64,000 nucleotides of DNA from Undibacterium parvum (GCF_003955735.1 NZ_CP034464.1:1178001-1242000), one strand, 5' to 3'; numbered from the stretch's first letter, positions 1 to 8,157 are shown. Numbers and translations: made by a program. Notes: generated from the sequence alone by a model not told the origin.

Positions 1-33
1 TTGCGCGAAATAAAAATACCCACCCCCAGTATC

Positions 34-510
34 CTATTTTACGGTTTTTAAGATAGCGTAGTCTAAAGGCAGGGCGGTGGTGCTTTTAATCACTTCCATG
101 ACGAAGCTGGAACTGACATCCTGCAGATCAGCGACCCGTATCAGCTTCTTGTAGGCGACATCAAAACCGGCCATGTCTGGCACATGCATTTTTAGCAGAT
201 AATCGATCTCGCCGCTCATGCGAAAAATCTCGACGATCTCAGGAATGTCGCGCACCCCCGCGATAAAGCGCTGCATCCAGGCCTCATTATGTTGCGCCGC
301 CTTTAAAGCCACCATCACCGTCAGCCCCAGATTAAGCTTAGTCGGATCACACAAGACGACCTGCTGGCGGATCACGCCCTCTTCTTGCAGTTTTTGCACG
401 CGGCGCCAGCAAGGTGTTACCGACAAATGCACGGCCTGAGCCAGATCGGCCAGCGCTACCGAGGCGTCCTTTTGCAATATAGCGAGTATTTCGAGATCTT
501 TTTTATCCAT
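34..510 (-). CDS. AsnC/Lrp family transcriptional regulator
   Basis: A 158-residue DNA-binding regulator of the feast/famine (Lrp/AsnC) family. Residues 1-60 form a winged helix-turn-helix (DLAQAVHLSVTPCWRRVQKL region) and the rest is the RAM/AsnC ligand-binding domain. The length is standard for the family. It is divergent from the cystathionine beta-lyase-like gene at 666, so it may control that gene, itself, or both in response to an amino acid; that is inference. A perfect inverted repeat lies just upstream of its ATG (536-557). The family call is certain; the ligand is unknown. Confidence 0.93.
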   Translation of the reverse strand: MDKKDLEILAILQKDASVALADLAQAVHLSVTPCWRRVQKLQEEGVIRQQVVLCDPTKLNLGLTVMVALKAAQHNEAWMQRFIAGVRDIPEIVEIFRMSGEIDYLLKMHVPDMAGFDVAYKKLIRVADLQDVSSSFVMEVIKSTTALPLDYAILKTVK

Positions 511-535
511 AAACTCTACTTTATAGAAAATTATT

Positions 536-557
536 CTCTAATTCATGAAAATTAGAG
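536..557. promoter_or_regulatory. Candidate Lrp/AsnC operator (inverted repeat)
   Basis: The sequence is CTCTAATT-N6-AATTAGAG, a perfect 8-bp inverted repeat 26 bp upstream of the regulator's start codon and inside the divergent promoter region. It is AT-rich, as Lrp-type sites usually are. Outer arms (AATTATT on one side, AATAATT on the other) extend the symmetry imperfectly. Its role as operator is inferred from position and symmetry only. Confidence 0.45.
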
Positions 558-665
558 TGATTTTTGGAAAATAATTCCCCGTCAACATTGTTAGGATAGC
601 GCCTATACTCAATTGCAGCAGCTGCACTTTTCATTTAAGCCGCGCTGCCACTACAAGGACACAAC

Positions 666-1910
666 ATGCACAAGCCCACCCCACAATGGCAAATGGATAC
701 CCTGCTGACCCACGCTGGCCGCAAGGGCAAAGCGCATAGCGGCCCAGTCAATCCGCCAGTGATACGCGCATCCACCATGTTGTTCCCAAATGTCGCTGCC
801 TTAAATAAAGCCAGCGGCACCCGTGGCATCTACGGTCGCCACGGCAACGAAACCACGCACGCGCTAGAACATGCACTGTGCGCCGCCGAAGGTGCGGCCG
901 CCTGTCTGTTGACGCCATCCGGCCTGTCCGCCATCACCACCACCCTGCTCGCTTTGCTGCAGCCGGGCGACCATTTGTTGATGGTCGACACCACCTACGA
1001 TCCTACCCGTTTATTTTGCGAAGGCATGCTCAAGCAAATCGGTGTCAGCACCACCTATTACGATCCATTGATAGGCGCCGGCATCAGCGCACTGATGCAG
1101 CCCAATACCAAAGTGGTGTTCGTAGAATCACCTGGCTCGCTCACTTTTGAAGTGCAAGATATTCCCGCCATCGCCAAGATCGCGCATGCGCAAGGCGCTT
1201 TGGTGGTGTCCGACAGCACCTGGGCCACACCGATAGGCTGGTCTAGCTTTGAGCTGGGCATCGATGTCTCGCTACACGCCGCCACCAAATACATCGTCGG
1301 CCATTCCGATGCGCTGATGGGTATCATCCTCACCACTGCGGCCTTGGCCGAGCGCCTGCGCTGCACTTACAAGCAACTCGGCTTAACCATCAGCGGCGAC
1401 GATGCGGCACTGGCGCTACGCGGTTTGCGCACGCTGTCGGCGCGTCTGGCGATGCACAGAAGCAGCGCGCACCAGATCGCCACCTGGTTGAAAGCGCAGC
1501 CTGAAATTGCCGAGGTGCTCTACCCGCCTATGGAAGGCAGCGCCGGCCATGCCATTTGGAAACGCGATTTCCGCCCTGAATATGCCTGCGGCCTGATGGG
1601 CGCGGTATTCCGTGCGGATATTAGCGAGGAGCAAGTGGCCGCGTTAATCGACCGTACTGAGCTGTTCGGCATAGGCTTTAGCTGGGGCGGTTTTGAAAGT
1701 CTGATACTTCCCACCGCGCCGCGCCACTGCCGCAGTATCAACGCTGAGCACTGGCAAGCGCCGATGATGCGCCTGCATGTAGGCTTGGAAGGCGTACAGG
1801 ATTTGATCAGCGATCTGGAGTGTGGCTTCGATGTCTTACGCACGATGCAAGTAAAGCAAGCGACGATGACTATGCCGATCAACACGACAAGCCACAAAAC
1901 AGCGGCCTGA
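666..1910 (+). CDS. metC: Cystathionine beta-lyase (Cys/Met metabolism PLP enzyme)
   Basis: A 414-residue PLP-dependent enzyme of the Cys/Met metabolism family. The expected product is the lyase that cleaves cystathionine to homocysteine, pyruvate and ammonia. The PLP lysine lies in the HAATKYIVGHSD motif (about Lys208), and the SxSGLSA-like and DTTYDPTR segments match the metC/metB fold. The sequence GHSDALMG with following residues is more metC-like than metB-like. It is divergent from an AsnC/Lrp regulator and followed by a strong intrinsic terminator, so it is probably monocistronic. The exact specificity within the family (beta- versus gamma-lyase) is not provable from sequence alone. 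Confidence 0.85.
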   Translation: MHKPTPQWQMDTLLTHAGRKGKAHSGPVNPPVIRASTMLFPNVAALNKASGTRGIYGRHGNETTHALEHALCAAEGAAACLLTPSGLSAITTTLLALLQPGDHLLMVDTTYDPTRLFCEGMLKQIGVSTTYYDPLIGAGISALMQPNTKVVFVESPGSLTFEVQDIPAIAKIAHAQGALVVSDSTWATPIGWSSFELGIDVSLHAATKYIVGHSDALMGIILTTAALAERLRCTYKQLGLTISGDDAALALRGLRTLSARLAMHRSSAHQIATWLKAQPEIAEVLYPPMEGSAGHAIWKRDFRPEYACGLMGAVFRADISEEQVAALIDRTELFGIGFSWGGFESLILPTAPRHCRSINAEHWQAPMMRLHVGLEGVQDLISDLECGFDVLRTMQVKQATMTMPINTTSHKTAA

Positions 1911-1945
1911 TTGCTGATGCGTGAAATGCCGCTGACCTAGTCCAG

Positions 1946-1970
1946 AGACGCATAGCCATGCGTCTTTTTT
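1946..1970 (+). terminator. Intrinsic terminator after metC
   Basis: Stem AGACGCAT / ATGCGTCT with a 4-nt AGCC loop followed by six T residues. It sits 35 bp after the metC stop codon. Confidence 0.88.
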
Positions 1971-2086
1971 GTTTGAATTCTTGACAAGAAAGACGATCAG
2001 GCGTCAAATCAGTGCGCGCCCTAAGTTCAATCTAGGGGCGGCTGTATTCTCCCGGATTTTTCTCGCGTCTATCATCAGGAGGCATT

Positions 2087-2527
2087 TTGACCACTACCTT
2101 AAAAATCAAGCTCGTTAACGCCAGCCTTGCCGCGCTCGCCCTCAGTACTTTAGCCATCGTCACCCTAACCCCTGATACCGCACACGCTCAAACCGCTGGT
2201 TTGACCCGTACTATCGTCACGCGTGCCGATGTCTCGGTGCCAGGACGCGAAGCGGTCGTGGCAAAAGTAGAGATTGCACCAGGTGTCGTAGTCGGCTGGC
2301 ACACCCATCCCGGCGACGAGATCAGCTATATCCAGGAAGGCGAAACCGAGCTGATGGTGGCCGGCCAGCCGACTCGCATCCTCAAGGCAGGCGAGGGATT
2401 TATCATACCGGCCGGCATCGTGCACGGCGCCAAAAATATTGGCAGCACCAGCGTCAAATTAGTCGGCGTCTACGTTATAGAAAAAGGCCAAGCCCTGGCA
2501 ACACCGGCCGCGCCACCAGCGCAATAA
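2087..2527 (+). CDS. Secreted cupin domain protein
   Basis: A 146-residue single-domain cupin with an N-terminal signal peptide (hydrophobic residues about 9-28, cleavage likely after AHA near residue 34), so probably periplasmic. Both cupin motifs are visible: GWHTHPGDEISYIQEGE (HxH plus Glu) and GFIIPAGIVHGAKN (PxGxxH with His), giving a complete 3-His/1-Glu metal site. The start is TTG at 2087, supported by a perfect AGGAGG at 2077-2082; no ATG fits better. The substrate cannot be inferred. It stands alone, followed by a repeat-rich spacer. Confidence 0.85.
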   Translation: MTTTLKIKLVNASLAALALSTLAIVTLTPDTAHAQTAGLTRTIVTRADVSVPGREAVVAKVEIAPGVVVGWHTHPGDEISYIQEGETELMVAGQPTRILKAGEGFIIPAGIVHGAKNIGSTSVKLVGVYVIEKGQALATPAAPPAQ

Positions 2528-2565
2528 ACACTGAGCACCGATCAGGCAGAGCCGCCCAACAGCAG

Positions 2566-2624
2566 GCGCAAGCTAGATGCGCCTGCTGGCAGCATTATGG
2601 CCTGGAAGGCGCATCCAGATTGCG
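2566..2624. repeat. REP-like hairpin repeat, copy 1
   Basis: A palindromic element with arms containing CGCAAGCTAGATGCGCC and GGCGCATCCAGATTGCG around a GC-rich loop. It belongs to a family of six intergenic hairpins in this window (others at 8903, 19759, 28491, 40272, 56881). Confidence 0.65.
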
Positions 2625-2639
2625 TATCACTGAGATGGT

Positions 2640-2758
2640 AACTTCTAAAAACCCCATACTCGGGCGCATCGCTGCGTTGCAAATCCTCGCAATACCGACG
2701 TATTGCTCCGGTTTGCGCCTTGCGCTGCATCCCGATTAAAGGGTTTTTAGAAGTTCCC
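2640..2758. repeat. MITE-like inverted-repeat element, copy 1 (119 bp)
   Basis: The element is bounded by AACTTCTAAAAACCC and GGGTTTTTAGAAGTT. Its core, with the ATACCGACGTATTG and GCGCCTTGCGCTGCATC segments, matches in reverse complement the element at 28352-28482. It has no coding capacity and lies between two convergent genes. Confidence 0.75.
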
Positions 2759-2807
2759 GAAATAATTTGAAGTACCTTTCATTCCCTAGCATGGCAACGC
2801 TGCGAAT

Positions 2808-3452
2808 TCAGATCTTGCCAACGCTCAAAATCAAACGTAAACCCAGTAAGGCCATGACGCTACTAGCCACACGATCTAATCCGGCCTTGTAGCGCAAGTA
2901 GGCTTCGCGTGGCGCTACGGCTGAGAGTAGCAAAGCCACCGTGCTATACCACAGCACCTCAATCGCAAACACCAGTAACGGTAAAGCGATCAAGAGCCGG
3001 GACGAGGCTTGCTGCGGCACCAAAGAGGCGAAGATACTGGCGATCACGATGGCGGTTTTCGGGTTGCTCAATTGCGTCCCCAAGCCCAAGACAAATGCCC
3101 GACGCACGCTGCCCACTTGCGATCCTCGCGCCTGCGGCGTCTCAGTCACTACACTTAAGCTATCAGGGGCGGCACTCCAGATGCGATATGCCATCAGCAG
3201 CAGATACGCGCCACCCGCTAGTTTTAATCCTAAGTATAGCCACGGCACAGCTGTCAATAAAGCCTGCAAGCCCAACAGCGCGGCGGCGGCAAACACACTA
3301 CCACCGACACCCATGCCGAAGGCGGCCGCTAAGCCTTGCTGACGACTGCGGCTCACCGCGATTCGCGCCACCATCACAAAGCTAGGGCCTGGGCTCATCG
3401 CGCCCAAGGCAATGGCGCTGGCGACTGCGCTCGCGATCAATATTTCATGCAT
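2808..3452 (-). CDS. LysE family amino-acid exporter
   Basis: A 214-residue polytopic membrane protein of the LysE/RhtB translocator family, predicted to export amino acids or small metabolites across the inner membrane. The N-terminal AMSPGPSFVMVARIAVSRSR stretch carries the family's PGP motif after the first helix, and about five to six hydrophobic helices follow. The start is supported by AAGGAG five bases before the ATG. It runs in the same direction as the rubredoxin gene behind it but is separated by 62 bp. The substrate is unknown. A second LysE paralogue occurs at 18287. Confidence 0.9.
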   Translation of the reverse strand: MHEILIASAVASAIALGAMSPGPSFVMVARIAVSRSRQQGLAAAFGMGVGGSVFAAAALLGLQALLTAVPWLYLGLKLAGGAYLLLMAYRIWSAAPDSLSVVTETPQARGSQVGSVRRAFVLGLGTQLSNPKTAIVIASIFASLVPQQASSRLLIALPLLVFAIEVLWYSTVALLLSAVAPREAYLRYKAGLDRVASSVMALLGLRLILSVGKI

Positions 3453-3514
3453 GCTTACTCCTTAATTTGGTCTGGACTCAGGTGCTGGCGGTGCCAGTCA
3501 CTGAGCTGTGCCGC

Positions 3515-3679
3515 CTATACTTCTTGCATATCAAAGTCGGCTTTGGCAACGCCGCAATCAGGGCATTTCCAAGCTTCATCGATGTCTGTCCATCGTGTAC
3601 CGGCGGCGATCCCCTCCTCTGGCAGACCTAAGCTTTCATCGTAAATAAAACCGCAAATGGCGCATTGATATGTTTTCAT
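3515..3679 (-). CDS. Rubredoxin
   Basis: A 54-residue protein beginning [15 protein letters not shown] and ending [16 protein letters not shown]. It has the two CxxC pairs (Cys6/Cys9 and Cys39/Cys42) that coordinate the single iron of rubredoxins, plus the conserved aromatic residues Tyr4, Tyr13 and Trp37. Rubredoxins are soluble one-electron carriers, often serving oxidative-stress or alkane-oxidation enzymes. It lies downstream of and in the same direction as the cytochrome c and Tat-exported ferritin-like genes (36-bp gap), suggesting an iron/redox operon. The family call is very secure; the electron partner is inferred. Confidence 0.95.
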   Translation of the reverse strand: MKTYQCAICGFIYDESLGLPEEGIAAGTRWTDIDEAWKCPDCGVAKADFDMQEV

Positions 3680-3715
3680 ACTGAACTACTTTCTATCGTT
3701 GAAAAAAGATTTAGA

Positions 3716-4078
3716 TTAAGGCTGGCTTTTGAGATAGGCGATCAAATCTTCGCGGTCTTTGGCGCTGGCCACGGCATAGCCCATTTTTTGCCCAGGGATG
3801 AATTTTTCTGGATTACTCAACCACAGATCCAGGTTCTTTTCTGTCCACAGCAGCTTAGACTTTTTGAGGGCGGGGCTGTACTCAAAATCAGCAACGCTAC
3901 CGGCTTTTCGACCAAACACGCCCTTATGCGCTGGCCCGGCCATACTCGCAGCGATGGAGTGACAGGCGATACACTGCGCACCGTACAAAAGCTGACCGTT
4001 TTTTAAATCGCCTTCAGCCTGCGCCAGTGGCGCGAGCAAGGCGCTCAACAGCGTGACTGTAGTTAGAATAATTTTCAT
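3716..4078 (-). CDS. Periplasmic c-type cytochrome
   Basis: A 120-residue class I c-type cytochrome. The signal peptide covers about residues 1-21 (MKIILTTVTLLSALLAPLAQA), the haem motif is CIACH (Cys36, Cys39, His40), and the probable axial Met is in PGQKMGYAV (about Met99). The start at 4078 is preferred because it gives a proper signal peptide and has GGGGAG upstream; the longer frame would overlap the preceding gene and lack a leader. It lies 70 bp behind the ferritin-like gene. It probably shuttles electrons in the periplasm, possibly with the ferritin-like protein (inference). Confidence 0.9.
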   Translation of the reverse strand: MKIILTTVTLLSALLAPLAQAEGDLKNGQLLYGAQCIACHSIAASMAGPAHKGVFGRKAGSVADFEYSPALKKSKLLWTEKNLDLWLSNPEKFIPGQKMGYAVASAKDREDLIAYLKSQP

Positions 4079-4148
4079 CAAAGCTCCCCATCCAGGTAGG
4101 CGCGCTAGCCGCTTTTGCGTGCGCAAAGCGGCCAACACAAAACTGCAA

Positions 4149-4733
4149 TCAGGCACCGAACAACATGGCTTTTGGCAAGGGCAAACCCAGGGCATTATTT
4201 AGAATGGCCCAATGCGCCACTTCATCGGCGGCCAATCTGGCGGCGATTTTGGCAAATGCACTATCTTTAAACGCTGGGATCACGCTCAGATAAGCATTGG
4301 TCGCCCCTAGTTCCAAGGACAAGGCCAATTTCAAAATATCTTCCTGACTCTTCAATTCGGCTGCATTGAGTGCTTTGGCATACACCTCCAGAGATTTTTC
4401 CTCTACCGCTTTTCCACCCAGTTTGACGATGGCGCCTATCAGCAAATCTCTATGGATTTTGTGATCGTCCTGAAAGCGCAGCGCAATATCGAGCACCGGT
4501 TTTTGCAGCAAGCCACTCTTGGCCCCCAAGGTGTAGGCGTTAATCCCCTGATGCTCCAATCCTAAAGCGACGTTCAAAATGCCGACATCATTGGCGATGT
4601 CGCCCTTACTGCCTGCCGCATTCGCCTCTTGTCCCGCCAATAGGAGAACGGCACCACCGGACAACATTGCGACACTACTGCCACGCAAAAAACCACGTCG
4701 GGTATTGCTTTGCTCGATTAAATTCTTGATCAT
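4149..4733 (-). CDS. Tat-exported ferritin-like domain protein
   Basis: A 194-residue protein. An N-terminal twin-arginine-type signal (NTRRGFLRGSSVAML, then a hydrophobic stretch to about residue 38) is followed by a ferritin-like four-helix domain of the Ferritin_2 type, with helical Glu/His residues in LEHQGINAY, DDHKIHRD, LELGATNAY and ADEVAHWAI. Start 4733 is chosen because GGAGAG lies just upstream and the Tat motif then starts near the N-terminus; a start at 4763 is possible. It may bind a di-iron site in the periplasm. A 42-bp sequence shared with the 8.1-kb promoter lies 76 bp upstream, and it heads a run with cytochrome c and rubredoxin. Confidence 0.85.
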   Translation of the reverse strand: MIKNLIEQSNTRRGFLRGSSVAMLSGGAVLLLAGQEANAAGSKGDIANDVGILNVALGLEHQGINAYTLGAKSGLLQKPVLDIALRFQDDHKIHRDLLIGAIVKLGGKAVEEKSLEVYAKALNAAELKSQEDILKLALSLELGATNAYLSVIPAFKDSAFAKIAARLAADEVAHWAILNNALGLPLPKAMLFGA

Positions 4734-4808
4734 TTTTACTCTCCATTTATCCTCCATCGCCATTTACACCCATGGTAATTGGCTGGAGTGAGATCATCAT
4801 AAACACAT

Positions 4809-4850
4809 AAAAATAGTTTGTACAGTTAAATATGTCTTAAGTGTTTAAAT
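4809..4850. promoter_or_regulatory. Shared operator-like site A
   Basis: A 42-bp stretch containing TTTGTACAGTTAAATATG that matches site B (8116-8157) at about 36 of 42 positions. It carries an imperfect palindrome: arm AGTTTGTACA, an 8-bp spacer, then TGTCTTAAGT. It lies in the 341-bp divergent region between the ferritin-like gene and the PstS-like gene. Identity over this length outside coding sequence suggests a common regulator; the four-cysteine regulator at 8238 is the obvious local candidate. The rest of this intergenic region (4851-5074) shows nothing I can name. Confidence 0.6.
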
Positions 4851-5074
4851 GGCGCGATAAAATGATTATTGCTAAAGTGAGAAAGCGATCTCCGGTCTTT
4901 CCCAGCGGGCCTCATCGATTCATTTTTCGACGCACTTCAAGTACCGACTGAACAAGCATCGTTGCGATTTCACGACAAAACGTCCACTCTCGGCATACAG
5001 GCGTAGACTCACTGGGTTGTTGAGTATTTATATTTCGATGTTGGTCACGCATATCAACAGTTAGGAAAATAATA

Positions 5075-5485
5075 ATGAAAAACGCTCTTTTCCCCACAGT
5101 AATCGCCACTGTTTTATCAATGATTACGCTGCCCGCCTTAGCCGAACTTGTCATCGTCGTTAATCCTCAAAACCAAGCCTCGCGCATGACGTCGGCGCAA
5201 GCCTCACAATTTTTCCTTGGCGGCTCGGTCATGTTTACTCCTCTTGAGCAAGCGGACGGTTCAGCGATCCGTAGCGAATTTTATAAAAAAGTCTTAGAAA
5301 AAGAACCGTCACAGGTGCAGGCAATCTGGGCAAAAATTGTCTTCACGGGCAAGGGCAAGCCGCCCAAAGAATATAAGTCGAGTGTAGAAGTCAAAAAAGC
5401 GATAAGCGAGAATGTGAACGCCATCGGGTATATAGAAAAATCGGCAGTAGATGACAGCGTTAAAGTCATCGCGACCATACCTTGA
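5075..5485 (+). CDS. Small PstS-like periplasmic binding-fold protein
   Basis: A 136-residue secreted protein. The signal peptide covers about residues 1-23 (ALFPTVIATVLSMITLPALA), followed by a truncated phosphate-type substrate-binding fold with VIVVNPQNQASRMTSAQASQFFLGG and VNAIGYIEKSAVDDSVKVIATIP. Full PstS proteins are about twice as long, so this is the short variant that lacks one lobe and is not accompanied by pstCAB here. It is followed 38 bp later by a porin-like gene in the same direction, so the two are probably co-transcribed and may act together at the cell envelope. The ligand is unknown. Confidence 0.72.
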   Translation: MKNALFPTVIATVLSMITLPALAELVIVVNPQNQASRMTSAQASQFFLGGSVMFTPLEQADGSAIRSEFYKKVLEKEPSQVQAIWAKIVFTGKGKPPKEYKSSVEVKKAISENVNAIGYIEKSAVDDSVKVIATIP

Positions 5486-5523
5486 AGCCTGCCATATTGA
5501 TTACTCTTTTAGGAGACTATGCG

Positions 5524-6693
5524 ATGAAACACACATTATTAGCTTTGAGCCTGGCCAGCCTTATTCCAATGACAGCATCCGCGATCGACTTAACGGAAGA
5601 CGGTAGCTGGAAACTGACTGGATTTTACAATCTGACCGGCGCCAAGGTATTAAGTGGTTCTGCACTTGGCAGCAGCGACCCATGGACCTACCAGCAATGG
5701 AAATGTCCATGCACGATACAGGGCTGGGAATATGCCAGCGTCTACCAAAAGAGCAAAGGCTTCCAGGTCGATCAGGAGTCACTGCTTGGGGTTCAGATCA
5801 AGAAGGATTTCACACCTACTTTTTCGGCGACCGCACAACTCATTAGTCGCGCAAACAATCCCAACGATGGCTCACGTCCGACAGTAGACTGGGCCTATGC
5901 GACCTGGACGCCTTCAGCCGATTCTGCCTGGACTTTCCAGGCCGGTAAGATGCGCATCCCCTTGTACTATTACAGCGATTATCTGTACATAGGCTACGCC
6001 TATCCTTGGGTGCGACCAGCACCGGACGTATATGGCTGGCCTATCTATGCCTACAACGGCGCGAATGTCAGTTATCGCACTCAAGTGGGAAATAGCGATT
6101 GGGCCGCCACCATCGCCGCATGGACCGGCGGCTATACACAAAAAGAGAACGCATACGATACCCTGATTTATTACACCACGCCGACGCACGAATCCTGGAA
6201 AAGTATTCTGGGTACGTCTGTAGCGGTGAACAACGGTATTTTTGACGTTCGTGCCATGTTCATGGGATATAAAGACAGTACCTGGCAAGATAATCCTGAT
6301 GGCAGCCGTCTGTATTTTGTTCAGGATCAATCGACCAAGATCATGGGAATCTCCGCCAATATGGATTATAAAAATTGGCTGATCAAAACCGAGGTGGATC
6401 GCTATGAACAAGTCGATGCGGCGAAAGGGCTCAACAACATTTATAAATATGCCTTGTTTGCGGTAGGCTATCAATATAAAGAGTGGACTCCGATGTACAC
6501 CTATTCACAGTACACCACAGTCAATGAGCCGACTGAAGGACGTAACACGCACTATCTGTCTTTGCGTTGGGATTTTAGAAAAAATACCGCACTTAAACTG
6601 CAGTACGATGTCAGCAAGGATAAGTCACATTATTCTTATCCATTTTTTGGTGACTCAAAGTTAATCTCTATTTCCTTACAGGGAGTTTTTTAG
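5524..6693 (+). CDS. Porin-like outer-membrane beta-barrel protein
   Basis: A 389-residue exported protein. Start 5524 is preferred over the in-frame ATG at 5482 because AGGAGA (5511-5516) precedes it and it yields a clean signal peptide (HTLLALSLASLIPMTASA). The mature part is rich in Tyr, Trp and alternating hydrophobic residues and ends in Phe (LISISLQGVF), typical of outer-membrane barrels. Segments such as WAYATWTPSADSAWTFQAGKMRIPLYYYSD resemble OprO/OprP-like or phosphate-selective porin-type barrels. It follows the small PstS-like gene. I do not recognise a specific family, and transport specificity is not evident. Confidence 0.7.
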   Translation: MKHTLLALSLASLIPMTASAIDLTEDGSWKLTGFYNLTGAKVLSGSALGSSDPWTYQQWKCPCTIQGWEYASVYQKSKGFQVDQESLLGVQIKKDFTPTFSATAQLISRANNPNDGSRPTVDWAYATWTPSADSAWTFQAGKMRIPLYYYSDYLYIGYAYPWVRPAPDVYGWPIYAYNGANVSYRTQVGNSDWAATIAAWTGGYTQKENAYDTLIYYTTPTHESWKSILGTSVAVNNGIFDVRAMFMGYKDSTWQDNPDGSRLYFVQDQSTKIMGISANMDYKNWLIKTEVDRYEQVDAAKGLNNIYKYALFAVGYQYKEWTPMYTYSQYTTVNEPTEGRNTHYLSLRWDFRKNTALKLQYDVSKDKSHYSYPFFGDSKLISISLQGVF

Positions 6694-6707
6694 TTACGCG
6701 GAAAATG

Positions 6708-6744
6708 TCGCTATGCGATGCTGATCTTCAGTCCCGCATAGCGA
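6708..6744. terminator. Hairpin downstream of the porin-like gene
   Basis: Perfect 10-bp stem TCGCTATGCG / CGCATAGCGA with a 17-nt loop, 15 bp after the stop codon. A T-rich run follows only 13 bp later, so it may be a weak terminator or an mRNA-stabilising hairpin. Confidence 0.5.
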
Positions 6745-6977
6745 TACCGACCCGGTAGATTTTTTGCTCATCCCACACAGATCTTCCGCATATTCTGGTT
6801 TTATTGGGGTTTTATTCTGGATTATTGCTGCGTTTTCATGATTCATCGCTCCCTGCGTTCACTCCCGTCTTAAATCCTTGGACAGCCTTACCCAGATCGC
6901 TGCCGATATTACTGATTCTTTTATTGCCAAAGATCAGTTCGATAGTTGATTGATTGAATGATGATCACAACGCCGGT

Positions 6978-8057
6978 TCAGGCTTTCCTTCTAGCGCTTT
7001 CCGTCACATAGCCTGCTGGCATATGTCCATCCAGTTTAGGAAATTGCGCTAATTTTTTCGCATTCCAGCGCGCCAGTCTTCCTTTGCCCAGAGCGGGTAC
7101 TCGCAGGGTATCGACTTGATAATTACTCTTTTTAAAGACAGGGTCGAAGCGCCCGTTGGCCAAGTCTCGCGTATACGGTCTGCTGGCCAGCGATAGCGCC
7201 GCAATCGCAAATGGATCTAGCTTGCGACTAAACCGGGCATAGCCTTGATACAAAAAATTTTCGGCAACCCGGCGATCGCTGTCTTGTATCAGGCTATCCA
7301 TAATTTCGTGTAATAAGTCGCCGACACTGGCGTATTTGAGCAGGATAAAAAACCGGTGATGATCTAACTCTGGAAAATCACCCTCTATCATTCTGGCCAA
7401 AGGCGCTAGCCCAAGCTGTAAATCGAGTAACAGCATACCTTTTTGCTGCTGCTGTTCAAGCAGAGTGATGCGTCTTTGCCCGACTCTAAGCGAACTCAAG
7501 CACGCCTGTATTTCAGCCACAGTCAGCGGCACATCGTGTCTGGCGGGATTGCATAAGTCGCGATTATTCGCCATTAAAGGCAAATCCTGATGGCAACTAA
7601 ACGCGGCACTAGCGCGACCAGAAACAGGCTCGCGCAGCGTGAGTAGTTCGCGTATTTCGTGTTCACGCGCTTTTTTCACTGCCAGAAATGCGGTTTGTAT
7701 CACTTCTGAAGTCGGTGTATAGCTCTCTATGCGCCATTTTCTGCCATACACCAGTTTGCGCGCCCGGATGAGATTGCCGCGCTCGTAATTTTCCCGTCCT
7801 ATCATACCAACTTGTAAATACAAGCCATTAAGATCCTGATCAGCGAACAAGAGGCTATGCTGGTCTAGCCGTATGTGAGCAAGGGTTTCCTGCACGCTAG
7901 CAAGACTTTGCTGATATTCCAGATAATGCTGAGGGATGCAGCTACGGCCATTCTTCAAACGGACGTGCGGCGCATGTAACATCGGTGTTTCAGCTAAATT
8001 ATTCGTGAGACCGCGACTGCGATAAGTCGTGTTGAGTTGCGATGCTTGGACTGACAT
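6978..8057 (-). CDS. Unrecognised 359-residue protein
   Basis: A 359-residue soluble protein that I do not recognise. There is no signal peptide and no transmembrane segment. The middle is helical and charged (AVKKAREHEIRELLTLREP, RRITLLEQQQQKGMLLLDLQLGL), and the C-terminus is basic (KGRLARWNAKKLAQFPKL, ending ARRKA). There is no cysteine cluster or nucleotide-binding motif. It is divergent from the four-cysteine regulator at 8238 and shares with it a promoter region carrying site B, so it is a likely target of that regulator. Codon use looks like its neighbours. Function unknown; the long open frame and its own regulatory region support a real gene. Confidence 0.8.
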   Translation of the reverse strand: MSVQASQLNTTYRSRGLTNNLAETPMLHAPHVRLKNGRSCIPQHYLEYQQSLASVQETLAHIRLDQHSLLFADQDLNGLYLQVGMIGRENYERGNLIRARKLVYGRKWRIESYTPTSEVIQTAFLAVKKAREHEIRELLTLREPVSGRASAAFSCHQDLPLMANNRDLCNPARHDVPLTVAEIQACLSSLRVGQRRITLLEQQQQKGMLLLDLQLGLAPLARMIEGDFPELDHHRFFILLKYASVGDLLHEIMDSLIQDSDRRVAENFLYQGYARFSRKLDPFAIAALSLASRPYTRDLANGRFDPVFKKSNYQVDTLRVPALGKGRLARWNAKKLAQFPKLDGHMPAGYVTESARRKA

Positions 8058-8086
8058 GTGAATTTCCTGATTTCAATTTTCTTAGG

Positions 8087-8098
8087 ACTTACGCAAAA
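8087..8098. repeat. Solo ACTTACGCAAAA repeat end
   Basis: An ACTTACGCAAAA sequence identical to the right terminal arm (read on the minus strand) of the inverted-repeat element at 32263-32355. The other half is not present here, so this may be a remnant or chance match. Confidence 0.4.
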
Positions 8099-8115
8099 CC
8101 GCATCTTAATTCAGT

Positions 8116-8157
8116 AAAAATACTTTGTACAGTAAAATATGTTTAAAGTGTTTTATT
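8116..8157. promoter_or_regulatory. Shared operator-like site B
   Basis: A 42-bp sequence nearly identical to site A at 4809-4850. It contains the inverted repeat ACTTTGTACA-N8-TGTTTAAAGT at 8122-8149 (8 of 10 arm positions symmetric). It lies between the unknown 359-residue protein (minus strand) and the HTH regulator (plus strand), so it could serve both promoters and permit autoregulation. Function inferred. Confidence 0.62.

Noticed and set aside
5914..6474. A 186-residue minus-strand frame opposite the porin-like gene
   Set aside because: It is opposite a gene with signal peptide, ribosome site and terminal Phe, and has no recognisable content or start signal.
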